Below are positions 1 through 11,611 of a stretch of 61,148 nucleotides of DNA, in pieces. The position numbers and the translations under genes are program-made. The stretch is from Streptococcus equinus ATCC 9812 (lineage in GTDB: Bacteria > Bacillota > Bacilli > Lactobacillales > Streptococcaceae), in the NCBI RefSeq assembly GCF_000187265.1, contig NZ_GL698429.1:763162-824309 (forward strand), read 5' to 3'. The notes beneath the pieces were generated by a model, which saw nothing but the letters and a program-made list of their open reading frames with translations, did no database searches and was not told the DNA's origin. Position 1 is the stretch's first letter. Each line of letters starts with the position of its first letter.

Positions 1-241
1 TGATAAATGGTATGAAGAATAAATATCGTTTATAATCTTTCACCTTGACAAATCCATATTTTTCTCCAAGCTTATTCTTAAAAATAAAGCATGTAATAAC
101 GGTCGCAATAGCCAAGAGCCCAACAAATGATAAAACACTGTCATCGCCAAAATTATTTCTTAAATTTCCCATCACAACGACATATATGATTATCCACATT
201 ACAGCAAACCATATCTCACTTTTTTCATAAAATTTCTTCAT
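1..241 (-). CDS. CPBP family intramembrane protease, N-terminal part (cut by window edge)
   Basis: The first 80 codons of a gene that runs off the left edge. It starts MKKFYEKSEIWFAVMW and shows two hydrophobic stretches (about residues 10-24 and 40-53) separated by a charged loop with NNFGDDS. This N-terminus resembles small CAAX/CPBP (Abi) membrane proteases of gut Firmicutes, which in bacteria are linked to bacteriocin immunity or peptide processing. The catalytic EExxxR segment would lie beyond the edge, so the family call is recognition of the N-terminus only. The ATG at 239-241 is preceded by AGGAG and AAGGAT. It belongs to the block left of rlmD that looks transferred. Confidence 0.55.
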   Translation of the reverse strand, partial: MKKFYEKSEIWFAVMWIIIYVVVMGNLRNNFGDDSVLSFVGLLAIATVITCFIFKNKLGEKYGFVKVKDYKRYLFFIPFI

Positions 242-326
242 ATCCTTATTGCTCCTATGTCATTAAAATCGGAATTTAGCATAACGAATTCAAATTTGTC
301 TATCTCTGCAAACTAGAATTTATCAC

Positions 327-755
327 TTAGACCATTGTTATCAGGTACCCGATAACAGGTCCAGCAAATATGGCAACGTAAATCAGCGTAATCCATGGCT
401 GATAGTCAATATAGAACTCTTTAAAAGACAAACTCCATGGATGCTTTATAATAACCCATCCAAAAACGTCAAATACAATACAAATACAAGCCCATATCGC
501 CCCTGTTATCAATGATTCAGCAAACGATGGTATAGAAAGATGTTTCATATATAACCATCCAAACAGTGAAAATAATACGATATTATACAGTGGATGCCAT
601 GGCTTTGTTTTTTCATATCCTTCACCCATACCGTTTTCATCCATGGGTTTCATTTTTAATACGTATATGTTGAAAACGGTATGTAAAATACCAATCACAG
701 TAACAATAATATAACTAATCCAAAAATACAACATTGACAAACCAAAGTTTTGCAT
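327..755 (-). CDS. Hypothetical four-helix membrane protein
   Basis: A 142-residue protein of unknown function. It has about four predicted membrane segments: residues 8-33, 58-73, 83-103 and 120-141. A polar loop rich in Met, Glu and Lys (residues 35-52) lies between the first two. No catalytic motif or transporter signature is recognisable. GGAGG sits eight bases before the ATG, so the start is well supported. It is co-directional with the CPBP fragment on its left and a 64-residue membrane protein on its right, and all three lie outside the conserved rlmD-psr-pheA block. It may be cargo of an integrated element; that is inference. Confidence 0.6.
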   Translation of the reverse strand: MQNFGLSMLYFWISYIIVTVIGILHTVFNIYVLKMKPMDENGMGEGYEKTKPWHPLYNIVLFSLFGWLYMKHLSIPSFAESLITGAIWACICIVFDVFGWVIIKHPWSLSFKEFYIDYQPWITLIYVAIFAGPVIGYLITMV

Positions 756-782
756 CTTTTTTCCTCCACAAATTCAAATTTC

Positions 783-977
783 TTACTCATCCTTCTTGTT
801 ATTTTTCTTATCGATTGAATATCCAAGAAGGCAACCACAGCACGCAAATGCAACACCGAATGCAATACCGACACTGTAGCCAGTAGCTCCTAAACTGCTT
901 GAAAATACGGTCCCCCACAAAACACTCATTAATACACCGAACAGTATTCCAAACAACACTGTATATTTGTACTTCAT
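783..977 (-). CDS. Small hypothetical membrane protein, glycine-zipper type
   Basis: A 64-residue protein with two hydrophobic segments (about residues 7-26 and 31-53) rich in Gly and small residues (FGILFGVLMS, GVAFACCGCLLG), and a charged Lys/Asp/Glu tail. Three Cys lie in the second helix. GGAGG stands seven bases before the ATG. Function is unknown. The small-residue spacing suggests tightly packed helices or oligomerisation. It sits 27 bases upstream of the 142-residue membrane protein and is probably co-transcribed with it. Confidence 0.55.
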   Translation of the reverse strand: MKYKYTVLFGILFGVLMSVLWGTVFSSSLGATGYSVGIAFGVAFACCGCLLGYSIDKKNNKKDE

Positions 978-1016
978 ATTCGCAACCTCCGCATTAACTT
1001 AAAATTTATCTCACCA

Positions 1017-1253
1017 TCAAATTATTCCAAAGTGCTTCAATGCATCCATAATTGCCATTTCTTTTTCCGGAGGACATACCGGAACTTTTGAATCCTCATT
1101 CTTTGACTTGTTGTAGCTTTCTCCAACTTCCAGACCACATTTACGTTTTATCTGTGAAATATAGAGCGTGGAAACCTTCATTCCGAAGCGTTCCTCAATA
1201 TAACCTTTGATTTGATCATAGGTAGCCTTTCCGCGAAGAGAAGTGATATCCAT
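1017..1253 (-). pseudogene. Detached C-terminal tail of a long-form RumA/RlmD 23S rRNA methyltransferase
   Basis: The 78-residue reading frame matches the C-terminal extension known from long-form Firmicutes RumA proteins: KATYDQIKGYIEERFG, LKVS-like MKVSTLYISQIKRKCG, YNKSK, CPPEKE and a final ALKHFGII. The homologous stretch begins upstream of the first ATG (translated NIRVEFPLED reads in the same frame), with no Shine-Dalgarno in front of that ATG. So this is probably not an independent gene but a tail cut from its parent. It lies directly after the rlmD stop in another frame. Either rlmD lost its tail through a frameshift, or a foreign rumA end was left by an integrated element; the 3' end of rumA is a known integration site of streptococcal ICEs. 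Confidence 0.6.
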
Positions 1254-1284
1254 ATCCTCAAGAGGAAATTCTACTCTGATATTT

Positions 1285-2661
<1,377 letters not shown>

Positions 2662-2720
2662 TCAACAAGCCTGTAAAGTTCAAGCTTCTAATAATCAATT
2701 CTCATTCGGTTACTTTTCTC

Positions 2721-2748
2721 AAAAAAAGAGAAGCATAACTGCCTCTCT
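2721..2748 (-). terminator. Terminator after psr
   Basis: Read on the minus strand: an 8-bp stem with one mismatch (AGAGAGGC/GCTTCTCT), six-base loop, then seven T. It separates psr from rlmD. Confidence 0.65.
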
Positions 2749-2765
2749 ATTATATCATATCTCAT

Positions 2766-4175
2766 CTAGCGTAAGCCTAGTTCTTTCAACTCTTCTTGAT
2801 ATTTATTAAAATCAATCGAAATACCTAGACCGCCATACATGTCATAATCATCTGTCCAATCCCCTTCTTCAGGAATTGTCTTTTGCTCAATGCCTTTTTT
2901 GCCACTCGTCACTACACCCAAACCTTCTTTTACAAGAAATGGATAAGAAACGTTAGTTGAGGTAAGAGCATAAATTTTTCCGATTGCAGCTGAACCAGTA
3001 AAGAGTTTTGACGGTTCTTTAATCTGGCTGACGATTGCTGAAATAACTTGTTGCTGGCGCTGTGTACGTCCATAATCTCCGTTATCATCCTTACGGAAAC
3101 GCGCATAATTTAGCAAAGTCCTGCCATCCATCTTTTGCTCTCCGACTTCAATGGTTTGGTTTGGAACGGTTCCATCAGCTCGCATATTAAGATCATCAGG
3201 CACTTCCACAGAGGACACTTCTTGACCATCAACCGTACCAAATTTGGCATCGATGTCAACACCATTAGGGAAAAGCGTGTTAATTGCTTCGGCAAAGGTT
3301 TCAAACTCGACCATGACATAGTACTTGATATTAATATCAAAATTATCCTTCAATGTTTGTCGCATCAACTCTGCACCTTGACCCTCATCTTGTTCGCCGA
3401 TATTAAAAGCAACGTTTAATTTTTGGTCATTAGCATAGTCGTTATAGCTGACACCGTTAATATTGACAAGAGTATCGCGCATAAAGCTAACTAGCTTTAC
3501 TTTTCCTTCTTTGTTGCCGATATTTAAAACCATAATGGTATCTGTTCTGGCATCTGATGACCCTTGAGAAATTCGCTTATCACTTCCAAGAATCAAAATA
3601 TTAGTACCATCTTTGCTATCTTGTCCATTAAAAGGCTCAGTAACAGCTGCTGAATAATTCGTCTCACCACTTGAGACTTCTTTTACCCCATGAAAAAACA
3701 TGTAAATCATTCCTACCATAACCAAAACGATTAGCATGGCAAAAAATTGTAAAAAATGTTTCAAACGTTTTTTGCATTTCTTCTTTTTAGACTTTTTTGG
3801 CTTTTTTTGATGTTTACGCTTAGGACGTGAAACTTTTTCAAACTTTGGATATTTAGGCAAACCTTGTGAAGTTACTTGATTATCATAGCTATCATAGCCA
3901 GAATAATCATCATAATCTACATAAGCAGCGCTATCTTCATAATCATCATAGTAATCATTATTATAATCATTGTAATAGCCATAATCGTCATACTGGTCAT
4001 CATATGTTTCGTTATAGGCAGACGAAGAGTAATTTGATGGCTGTTGCATGCTCATCAATTTTTTCTGATAAAGATAATCAAACTCTTCTTTTTGTTGAGC
4101 ATTCAGATATTCTAAATTGCCCAAAAGATATTGATACCTTAATTCTTCATGTCGACTTAATCTATTATTTGCCAT
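2766..4175 (-). CDS. psr: LytR-CpsA-Psr (LCP) family cell-wall glycopolymer ligase
   Basis: LCP proteins transfer undecaprenyl-linked glycopolymers to peptidoglycan outside the cell. From the chosen start MANNRLSRHE the protein has 469 residues: a cytoplasmic N-terminus, a Tyr/Asp/Asn-rich low-complexity tract (about 49-98, 16 Tyr), a basic stretch (118-138), one membrane segment (about 141-163), then the LCP domain with NILILGSDKR, SDARTDTIMV, SFMRDTLV and a C-terminal RFRKDDNGDYGRTQRQQQ. An ATG five codons upstream has no Shine-Dalgarno; the one used follows GAGTGG. The position between pheA and rlmD matches psr of S. mutans. The older label transcriptional regulator is outdated for this family. 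Confidence 0.85.
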   Translation of the reverse strand: MANNRLSRHEELRYQYLLGNLEYLNAQQKEEFDYLYQKKLMSMQQPSNYSSSAYNETYDDQYDDYGYYNDYNNDYYDDYEDSAAYVDYDDYSGYDSYDNQVTSQGLPKYPKFEKVSRPKRKHQKKPKKSKKKKCKKRLKHFLQFFAMLIVLVMVGMIYMFFHGVKEVSSGETNYSAAVTEPFNGQDSKDGTNILILGSDKRISQGSSDARTDTIMVLNIGNKEGKVKLVSFMRDTLVNINGVSYNDYANDQKLNVAFNIGEQDEGQGAELMRQTLKDNFDINIKYYVMVEFETFAEAINTLFPNGVDIDAKFGTVDGQEVSSVEVPDDLNMRADGTVPNQTIEVGEQKMDGRTLLNYARFRKDDNGDYGRTQRQQQVISAIVSQIKEPSKLFTGSAAIGKIYALTSTNVSYPFLVKEGLGVVTSGKKGIEQKTIPEEGDWTDDYDMYGGLGISIDFNKYQEELKELGLR

Positions 4176-4284
4176 ATCCCACTCTTTCATTCTAGCTAAC
4201 TAAAGTCAGTACAAGTTTAACGAAACGACTATATTCTTATTATACTAAAAAATGGCAGCGCTTGCTACTTTGGGCACAATACTA

Positions 4285-4317
4285 TCAAAAAACACCTGAT
4301 TTGCAGGTGTTTTTTTA
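4285..4317. terminator. Bidirectional terminator between pheA and psr
   Basis: Perfect 8-bp stem AACACCTG/CAGGTGTT with a five-base loop, flanked by A6 on the left and T7 on the right. It ends the aroA-aroK-pheA transcript on the minus strand, so psr needs its own promoter. Confidence 0.8.
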
Positions 4318-4320
4318 ATA

Positions 4321-5141
4321 TTATAGTTTGTAAACATCATAATTGCCTAGAGTTTTGTAGTCAATGCCTAAAAGTTGCAGCTCCTCAAGAGCACATGCGA
4401 CTAAAGCTTCGTTTGAATTGTCTACATCAACAATGAAAAAATATTCTCCAAGAGCTGTCTTCAAGGGACGACTTTCGATTTTTGTCAAATTAATCCCACG
4501 CCAAGCAAAGACTGACAGAGCTTTATAAAGCGCACCAGGCAAATTATCCTGCAAAGTGATAGCTAAAGACAGTTTTTGCTGAGACTTAGGCAAATCAAAT
4601 ACAGGATTTTGGCGTCCAAGTAGCCAAAAGCGCGTGTAATTTTCATCCATTTCTTGAATATCTTTTGCGATAATCACAAGACCATACTCTTTTGCCGCTG
4701 CTGCTGGAGCAATGGCTGCGTATGGCTCATCAGGATTTTCTGCAATATAACGCGCGGCATAAGCAGTACTTGCTGTCATTTCGATTTGAGTATTTGGATA
4801 ATGTACTTTAATGTATTTCTTTCCCTGAGCAATAGCCTGAGGGTGTGAAAAAATCTTTTCGATTTTTTTATCCTGTGACGTTGCTAAAAGCTGTTGCTTA
4901 ATCGGCTGAATCATCTCGGCAACTGCTTCAATATTGGCTTGGTGATAAAGATAATCAAGCGTTTCATGGACAGAGCCCTCAATTGAATTTTCAACTGGAA
5001 TAATGGCATAATCCACGACACCTTCTTCATAAGACTTAATCACTTCTGTAATGTTGGCAAATGGCATGCGCTCGTCATCTGGAAAAGCCTTAACAGCAAC
5101 ATTATGCGTAAAAGAACCGCTCGGTCCTAGGTAGCCAACTT

Positions 5142-5145
<4 letters not shown>
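4321..5145 (-). CDS. pheA: Prephenate dehydratase
   Basis: Converts prephenate to phenylpyruvate in phenylalanine synthesis (cytoplasm). At 274 residues it is a stand-alone dehydratase without a chorismate mutase domain; a separate mutase is at 54648-54935. The N-terminal PDT domain has GYLGPSGSFTHNVA, the IPVENSIEGSV motif and catalytic NYTRFWLL. The C-terminal ACT domain (about 190-270) has GALYKALSVFAWRGINLTKIESRP, the Phe-binding type, so feedback inhibition by phenylalanine is expected. Its ATG overlaps the aroK stop (ATGA), indicating translational coupling. Third gene of aroA-aroK-pheA. Confidence 0.95.
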
Positions 5146-7021
<1,876 letters not shown>

Positions 7022-7027
7022 AATGAT

Positions 7028-8863
7028 TTATTTTTTACTGCTTTCATCATCCATTGAAAGTACTGACAAGAAGGCTTCTTGTGGCACTTCAACTGAACCG
7101 ATAGCTTTCATACGTTTTTTACCTGCTTTTTGTTTTTCAAGCAATTTACGTTTACGAGAAACGTCACCACCATAACATTTTGCAAGCACGTTTTTACGAA
7201 GAGCTTTAATATCTGAACGAGCCACGATTTTTTGACCGATAGCTGCTTGAATTGGCACTTCAAACTGTTGACGTGGAATGATTTTCTTCAATTTTTCAAC
7301 GATTAATTTACCACGTTCATAGGCAAATTCATTGTGAACGATGAAACTAAGCGCATCGACTTTATCTCCGTTAAGCAGAATATCCATTTTAACCAATTTA
7401 GATTTGCGGTATTCTGAAATTTCGTAATCAAAGCTTGCATAACCACGTGTTGATGATTTCAATTTATCAAAGAAATCAAAGACAATTTCAGCAAGTGGGA
7501 TTTGGTAAATGACATTAACACGATTTTCATCAATGTAATCCATTGTCACAAAATCACCACGTTTACGTTGAGCAAGTTCCATAACAGCTCCGACAAATTC
7601 TTGTGGAACCATGATTTGTGCTTTAACGTATGGTTCTTCGATGCTTGCAACCTTAGTTGGGTCTGGGAATTCAGACGGGTTTGACACCTCAAGCATATCG
7701 CCATCAGTCGTATTAACATGGTAGACAACGGATGGTGCTGTCATAATCAGATCAATGTTAAATTCACGTTCCAAACGTTCTTGGATAACATCCATGTGAA
7801 GAAGTCCCAAGAAACCACAACGGAAACCAAAACCAAGCGCTTGTGACGTTTCTGGTTCGAATTGAAGACTAGCATCGTTCAATTGAAGTTTTTCAAGAGC
7901 TTCACGAAGGTCATTGTATTTATTTGATTCGATTGGGTAAAGACCAGCAAACACCATTGGGTTCATTTGTTTATAACCGTGAAGTGGTTCTGCTGCTGGG
8001 TTGTTAGCAAGCGTTACCGTATCACCGACACGAGTATCTGCTACAGTCTTAATGGATGCTGCGATATAACCAACATCACCAGTTGCTAGAAAATCACGAC
8101 CCACTGCTTTTGGTGTGAAGATACCCACTTCAGTGACATCAAATGTTTTACCATTAGACATCAACTGGATAGTGTCACCAGGTTTTACCATACCATTAAC
8201 GATACGAACTTGAAGAATAACCCCACGATAAGCATCGTAAACTGAGTCAAAGATAAGTGCTTGAAGTGGTGCTTCAACATCACCTGCTGGCGCTGGTACG
8301 TACTCAACGATTTGCTCAAGGATTTCTTCAATCCCGATACCAGCTTTTGCTGAAGCAAGTACTGCTTCTGACGCATCAAGTCCAATAACATCTTCGATTT
8401 CTTGACGAACACGTTCAGGGTCAGCAGCTGGCAAATCGATTTTATTGATAACTGGCAAGATTTCCAAGTCATTATCAAGTGCCAAATACACATTGGCAAG
8501 TGTTTGAGCTTCGATACCTTGTGCCGCATCAACAACCAAAATAGCACCTTCACAAGCTGCAAGTGAACGAGACACTTCATATGAAAAGTCAACGTGCCCT
8601 GGTGTGTCAATCAAGTGGAAAATGTAAGTTTCACCATCTTTAGCTGTGTAATTCAACTCAATCGCATTCAATTTGATTGTGATACCACGTTCACGTTCCA
8701 AATCCATGCTATCCAAGAGTTGAGCTTGCATTTCACGACTAGAGACAGTTTCCGTTTTTTCCAAAATACGGTCAGCCAAAGTTGACTTCCCGTGGTCAAT
8801 ATGCGCAATAATTGAGAAATTGCGAATCTTTTCTTGTCGTTTTTTTAATTCTTGAATATCCAT
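7028..8863 (-). CDS. lepA: Elongation factor 4 (LepA), ribosome back-translocase GTPase
   Basis: A 611-residue translational GTPase, full length for the family. G1 [10 protein letters not shown]2 region RGITIK, G3 DTPGH, G4 NKIDLP. After domain 2 (about 190-280) come the EF-G-like domains III and V and the LepA-specific C-terminal domain with [17 protein letters not shown]. LepA acts on stalled or mistranslocated ribosomes and on 30S biogenesis. Transcribed alone: a terminator follows and a TGTTATAAT extended -10 precedes it at 8899-8907. Confidence 0.97.
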   Translation of the reverse strand: MDIQELKKRQEKIRNFSIIAHIDHGKSTLADRILEKTETVSSREMQAQLLDSMDLERERGITIKLNAIELNYTAKDGETYIFHLIDTPGHVDFSYEVSRSLAACEGAILVVDAAQGIEAQTLANVYLALDNDLEILPVINKIDLPAADPERVRQEIEDVIGLDASEAVLASAKAGIGIEEILEQIVEYVPAPAGDVEAPLQALIFDSVYDAYRGVILQVRIVNGMVKPGDTIQLMSNGKTFDVTEVGIFTPKAVGRDFLATGDVGYIAASIKTVADTRVGDTVTLANNPAAEPLHGYKQMNPMVFAGLYPIESNKYNDLREALEKLQLNDASLQFEPETSQALGFGFRCGFLGLLHMDVIQERLEREFNIDLIMTAPSVVYHVNTTDGDMLEVSNPSEFPDPTKVASIEEPYVKAQIMVPQEFVGAVMELAQRKRGDFVTMDYIDENRVNVIYQIPLAEIVFDFFDKLKSSTRGYASFDYEISEYRKSKLVKMDILLNGDKVDALSFIVHNEFAYERGKLIVEKLKKIIPRQQFEVPIQAAIGQKIVARSDIKALRKNVLAKCYGGDVSRKRKLLEKQKAGKKRMKAIGSVEVPQEAFLSVLSMDDESSKK

Positions 8864-8898
8864 CTATCTATAATCCTATACAATTATTCATTATTTCT

Positions 8899-8907
8899 AT
8901 TATAACA
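8899..8907 (-). promoter_or_regulatory. Extended -10 promoter of lepA
   Basis: On the minus strand TGTTATAAT about 26-36 bases before the lepA ATG; no convincing -35 at 16-18 bases. Confidence 0.45.
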
Positions 8908-9114
8908 AATAAACACCACTGGTGCTATAAAAAGTTTGTAACAAGCGATAAAAGCAAGGAAAATCACTTATTAAAAAGAACCGCAAATTTCTTTACATTT
9001 TATAAATAAAACGCTATCATTTAAGTGAAAATTAGACAAATAACTTACTTCCACACTTCATTTTAAACTGTATTATCCTATCTTACACACTTAACCGTTG
9101 ATAAGGAGAACATC

Positions 9115-9681
9115 ATGAAAAAGAGAACAATGATTATTGCCTGTGCTTTGGCACTATTAGGATTGTCTAGTTTTTTCATTACCAGTCCGCCACTTGTCTC
9201 GCACCCTCATGTCGTCTACGCTGCAGCGACTAGTAGCCAGAAAAAAGCTCTCAGCAAGGCTAAAAAGTACTACAAGCTCATGAACATGTCAAAATTAGAC
9301 ATTTACGACCAATTGACATCAGATGTTGAAAAATATTCTGCCGAAGATGCTCAGTATGCCATTGACCATTTGAAAGCTAATTACAAAAAGGCTGCGCTAA
9401 AAAGAGCAAAGAGCTATTATAAGATTATGCACATGTCAAAACAAGGCATCTACGACCAATTGTCTAACGAAAATGGCGATAAATTTACTGCTGAGCAAGC
9501 TCAGTACGCTATCGACCATGCCAAATTAGACTATAAAAAAGCTGCCTTGGAAAAAGCAAAAAGTTATAAAAAAACACTAGACTTGTCATCAGATGAAATC
9601 TACGAACAACTCACTTCTGAAGACGGCGCAAAATTCACCGCCGAAGAAGCTCAGTCTGCCATAGACCACTTGAACGACTAA
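9115..9681 (+). CDS. Secreted Ltp-like protein with three tandem helical repeats
   Basis: A 188-residue exported protein. A signal peptide (about 1-38) ends VVYAAA. A Cys at residue 10 fits a lipobox by letter (IIAC), but the hydrophobic part before it is too short, so a cleaved or N-terminal-anchor signal is likelier. The rest is three repeats of about 47 residues: KKALSKAKKYYK..MSKLDIYDQL..YSAEDAQYAIDHL, then two close copies. This matches the Ltp domain (host cell surface-exposed lipoprotein, PF07553), found in surface proteins and in the superinfection-exclusion lipoprotein of S. thermophilus phage TP-J34. The gene stands alone beside CRISPR array 1 with AAGGAG before the ATG and its own terminator. 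A phage-exclusion role is inference. Confidence 0.75.
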   Translation: MKKRTMIIACALALLGLSSFFITSPPLVSHPHVVYAAATSSQKKALSKAKKYYKLMNMSKLDIYDQLTSDVEKYSAEDAQYAIDHLKANYKKAALKRAKSYYKIMHMSKQGIYDQLSNENGDKFTAEQAQYAIDHAKLDYKKAALEKAKSYKKTLDLSSDEIYEQLTSEDGAKFTAEEAQSAIDHLND

Positions 9682-9720
9682 GCCAATCTAACCTAGCAAA
9701 CCTATGACCCATATAGATTA

Positions 9721-9752
9721 CCCCACCCAGTGACGAACTAGGTGGGGTTTTG
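9721..9752 (+). terminator. Terminator of the Ltp-like gene
   Basis: Perfect 7-bp GC-rich stem CCCCACC/GGTGGGG, 13-base loop, then TTTTG. It lies 26 bases before the distal end of CRISPR array 1. Confidence 0.8.
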
Positions 9753-9777
9753 TTATATTCATATTTAGTAGCCACAA

Positions 9778-11003
9778 GTTTTGGAACCATTCGAAATAGC
9801 ACAGCTCTAAAACAGCAGTTTTCTTGTTAAGTTCATTTGACATGTTTTGGAACCATTCGAAACAGCACAGCTCTAAAACTGAAGGCCTATGCACTACGCA
9901 CGCTAAAACAGTTTTGGAACCATTCGAAACAGCACAGCTCTAAAACAACGTATGTATAGAGCTTCATCGTTTGCTCGTTTTGGAACCATTCGAAACAGCA
10001 CAGCTCTAAAACTGAAACCTTAGCTTGCAAGCCTGTATTTAAGTTTTGGAACCATTCGAAACAGCACAGCTCTAAAACAGCAGTTGAGCTACGTTTGACT
10101 TGATTTCAGTTTTGGAACCATTCGAAACAGCACAGCTCTAAAACCTAACAAACGCATGCAAGGAATCATTGATAGTTTTGGAACCATTCGAAACAGCACA
10201 GCTCTAAAACTTCGCTCGAATCATACTATACAAATTTGCTTGTTTTGGAACCATTCGAAACAGCACAGCTCTAAAACATACCATCTGCATTCCCTTGAAT
10301 GCCGTTAGTTTTGGAACCATTCGAAACAGCACAGCTCTAAAACGAATTAAATAAATGCACGGCATATGGTCTGGTTTTGGAACCATTCGAAACAGCACAG
10401 CTCTAAAACCCTACGCTGGTTTTAAGCCACCTAGCTACTGTTTTGGAACCATTCGAAACAGCACAGCTCTAAAACCCTACGCTGGTTTTAAGCCACCTAG
10501 CTACTGTTTTGGAACCATTCGAAACAGCACAGCTCTAAAACCTCGCCTGCAATTTCCATCAACTCTTGACGGTTTTGGAACCATTCGAAACAGCACAGCT
10601 CTAAAACGGAGCTAAGATAATGAAATACCTAATAACAGTTTTGGAACCATTCGAAACAGCACAGCTCTAAAACCCATAGGGATCGTCCCACGCAGGTGTA
10701 GTCGTTTTGGAACCATTCGAAACAGCACAGCTCTAAAACCTCGCCTGCAATTTCCATCAACTCTTGACGGTTTTGGAACCATTCGAAACAGCACAGCTCT
10801 AAAACTTTTAAACATAACACTTCATACATTGACGGGTTTTGGAACCATTCGAAACAGCACAGCTCTAAAACGATTTCCTGCAGTAATGTCAGTTTTAGGT
10901 GGTTTTGGAACCATTCGAAACAGCACAGCTCTAAAACATGAAGTGGAAAGTGTTGATGAAATTGAAAGTTTTGGAACCATTCGAAACAGCACAGCTCTAA
11001 AAC
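9778..11003 (-). CRISPR. CRISPR array 1 (type II-A), 19 repeats and 18 spacers
   Basis: 36-base direct repeats; on the minus strand each begins GTTTTAGAGCTGTGC and ends GGTTCCAAAAC, the type II-A repeat class of S. pyogenes/S. mutans. Spacers are 30 bases, two of them 31. Repeat starts: 9778, 9844, 9911, 9977, 10043, 10109, 10175, 10242, 10308, 10374, 10440, 10506, 10572, 10638, 10704, 10770, 10836, 10902, 10968. The leftmost repeat has one substitution (AAATAG for AAACAG), marking it as the old end. The leader is on the right (11004-11080), so crRNAs are made on the minus strand. Two spacers occur twice: 10410-10439 equals 10476-10505, and 10542-10571 equals 10740-10769. Confidence 0.99.
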
Positions 11004-11080
11004 CTCGTGGACCATTTTTCCTCACGAAATTTCGTAATCGCGCCATTTGTCTCAGCCTGACTTCAGCTCCGAATGATTCC
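11004..11080 (-). promoter_or_regulatory. Leader copy of array 1 (L1)
   Basis: About 77 bases nearly identical to the leader of array 2 (L2, 12777-12857). On the minus strand it ends GGTCCACGAG directly against the first repeat, i.e. a CCACGAG leader-anchoring sequence like CTACGAG of S. pyogenes. Similarity fades at the ndk stop (11094). At the spot where L2 has TATAAT, L1 reads GGGAAT inside the last ndk codons, so no promoter is recognisable. Confidence 0.85.
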
Positions 11081-11093
11081 TTATTTAATTATT

Positions 11094-11510
11094 TTATTCC
11101 CCAAACCAAAGGGCGATTTCGCGTTCTACTGATTCTGGTGAATCTGAACCGTGAACGATGTTAAATGTTGCAGCGCCTTCAGCTGGTGCTTGAGCAAAAT
11201 CACCACGGATTGTTCCTGGAAGAGCTTCTTTCGGGTTTGTTGCACCCATCATTGTACGCCAAGAAGTAATCACTTCTTCTCCTGACATAACACCAGCAAT
11301 CACTGGACCACTTGTCATAAAGTCAACGATTAGTGGGAAGAATGGACGGTCAACCAAGTCTTCATAGTGTTTTTCTAACAACTCAGGAGTTGCCATACGC
11401 ATTTCTAATTTTTCAATTTTGAAACCACGACGTTCAATACGTTTAAGTACTTCACCAACAAGTCCGCGTTTCACGCCATCTGGTTTAATCATAAAGAAAG
11501 TTTTTTCCAT
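11094..11510 (-). CDS. ndk: Nucleoside diphosphate kinase
   Basis: Transfers the gamma phosphate between nucleoside tri- and diphosphates through a phospho-histidine. 138 residues, normal for bacterial Ndk. [19 protein letters not shown] at the N-terminus, RTMMGATNP and GTIRGDFA, and the active-site His in [12 protein letters not shown]; all are intact. It lies between two CRISPR arrays on the same strand: its stop is 14 bases from leader L1, and its start is about 100 bases from the degenerate end of array 2. A TGGTAAAAT extended -10 at 11553-11561 could start it. Transcripts from this gene would run straight into array 1. Confidence 0.97.
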   Translation of the reverse strand: MEKTFFMIKPDGVKRGLVGEVLKRIERRGFKIEKLEMRMATPELLEKHYEDLVDRPFFPLIVDFMTSGPVIAGVMSGEEVITSWRTMMGATNPKEALPGTIRGDFAQAPAEGAATFNIVHGSDSPESVEREIALWFGE

Positions 11511-11544
11511 GTAAACAATCCAACCTATCTAACTAAAATAAATT

Positions 11545-11593
11545 CACTTTCAATTTTACCATAAAAGAAAACTTTTGAAAAACATTGAAAGTG
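11545..11593 (-). promoter_or_regulatory. ndk promoter region with flanking inverted repeat
   Basis: On the minus strand TGGTAAAAT (11553-11561) is an extended -10 about 43 bases before the ndk ATG. It is embedded in a perfect 10-base inverted repeat, CACTTTCAAT at 11545-11554 and ATTGAAAGTG at 11584-11593. Whether the repeat is an operator is unknown. Confidence 0.4.
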
Positions 11594-11611
11594 ATTTTAA
11601 CTAAAGTTTTA

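Noticed and set aside
8911..8925. Short palindrome CACCACTGGTG between the lepA and Ltp-gene starts
   Set aside because: Too short and isolated to support an operator; nothing comparable recurs in the window.
11094..11510. ndk as a pseudogene disrupted by the CRISPR arrays
   Set aside because: Full-length, with the active-site His motif and a complete C-terminus; start and stop are normal.
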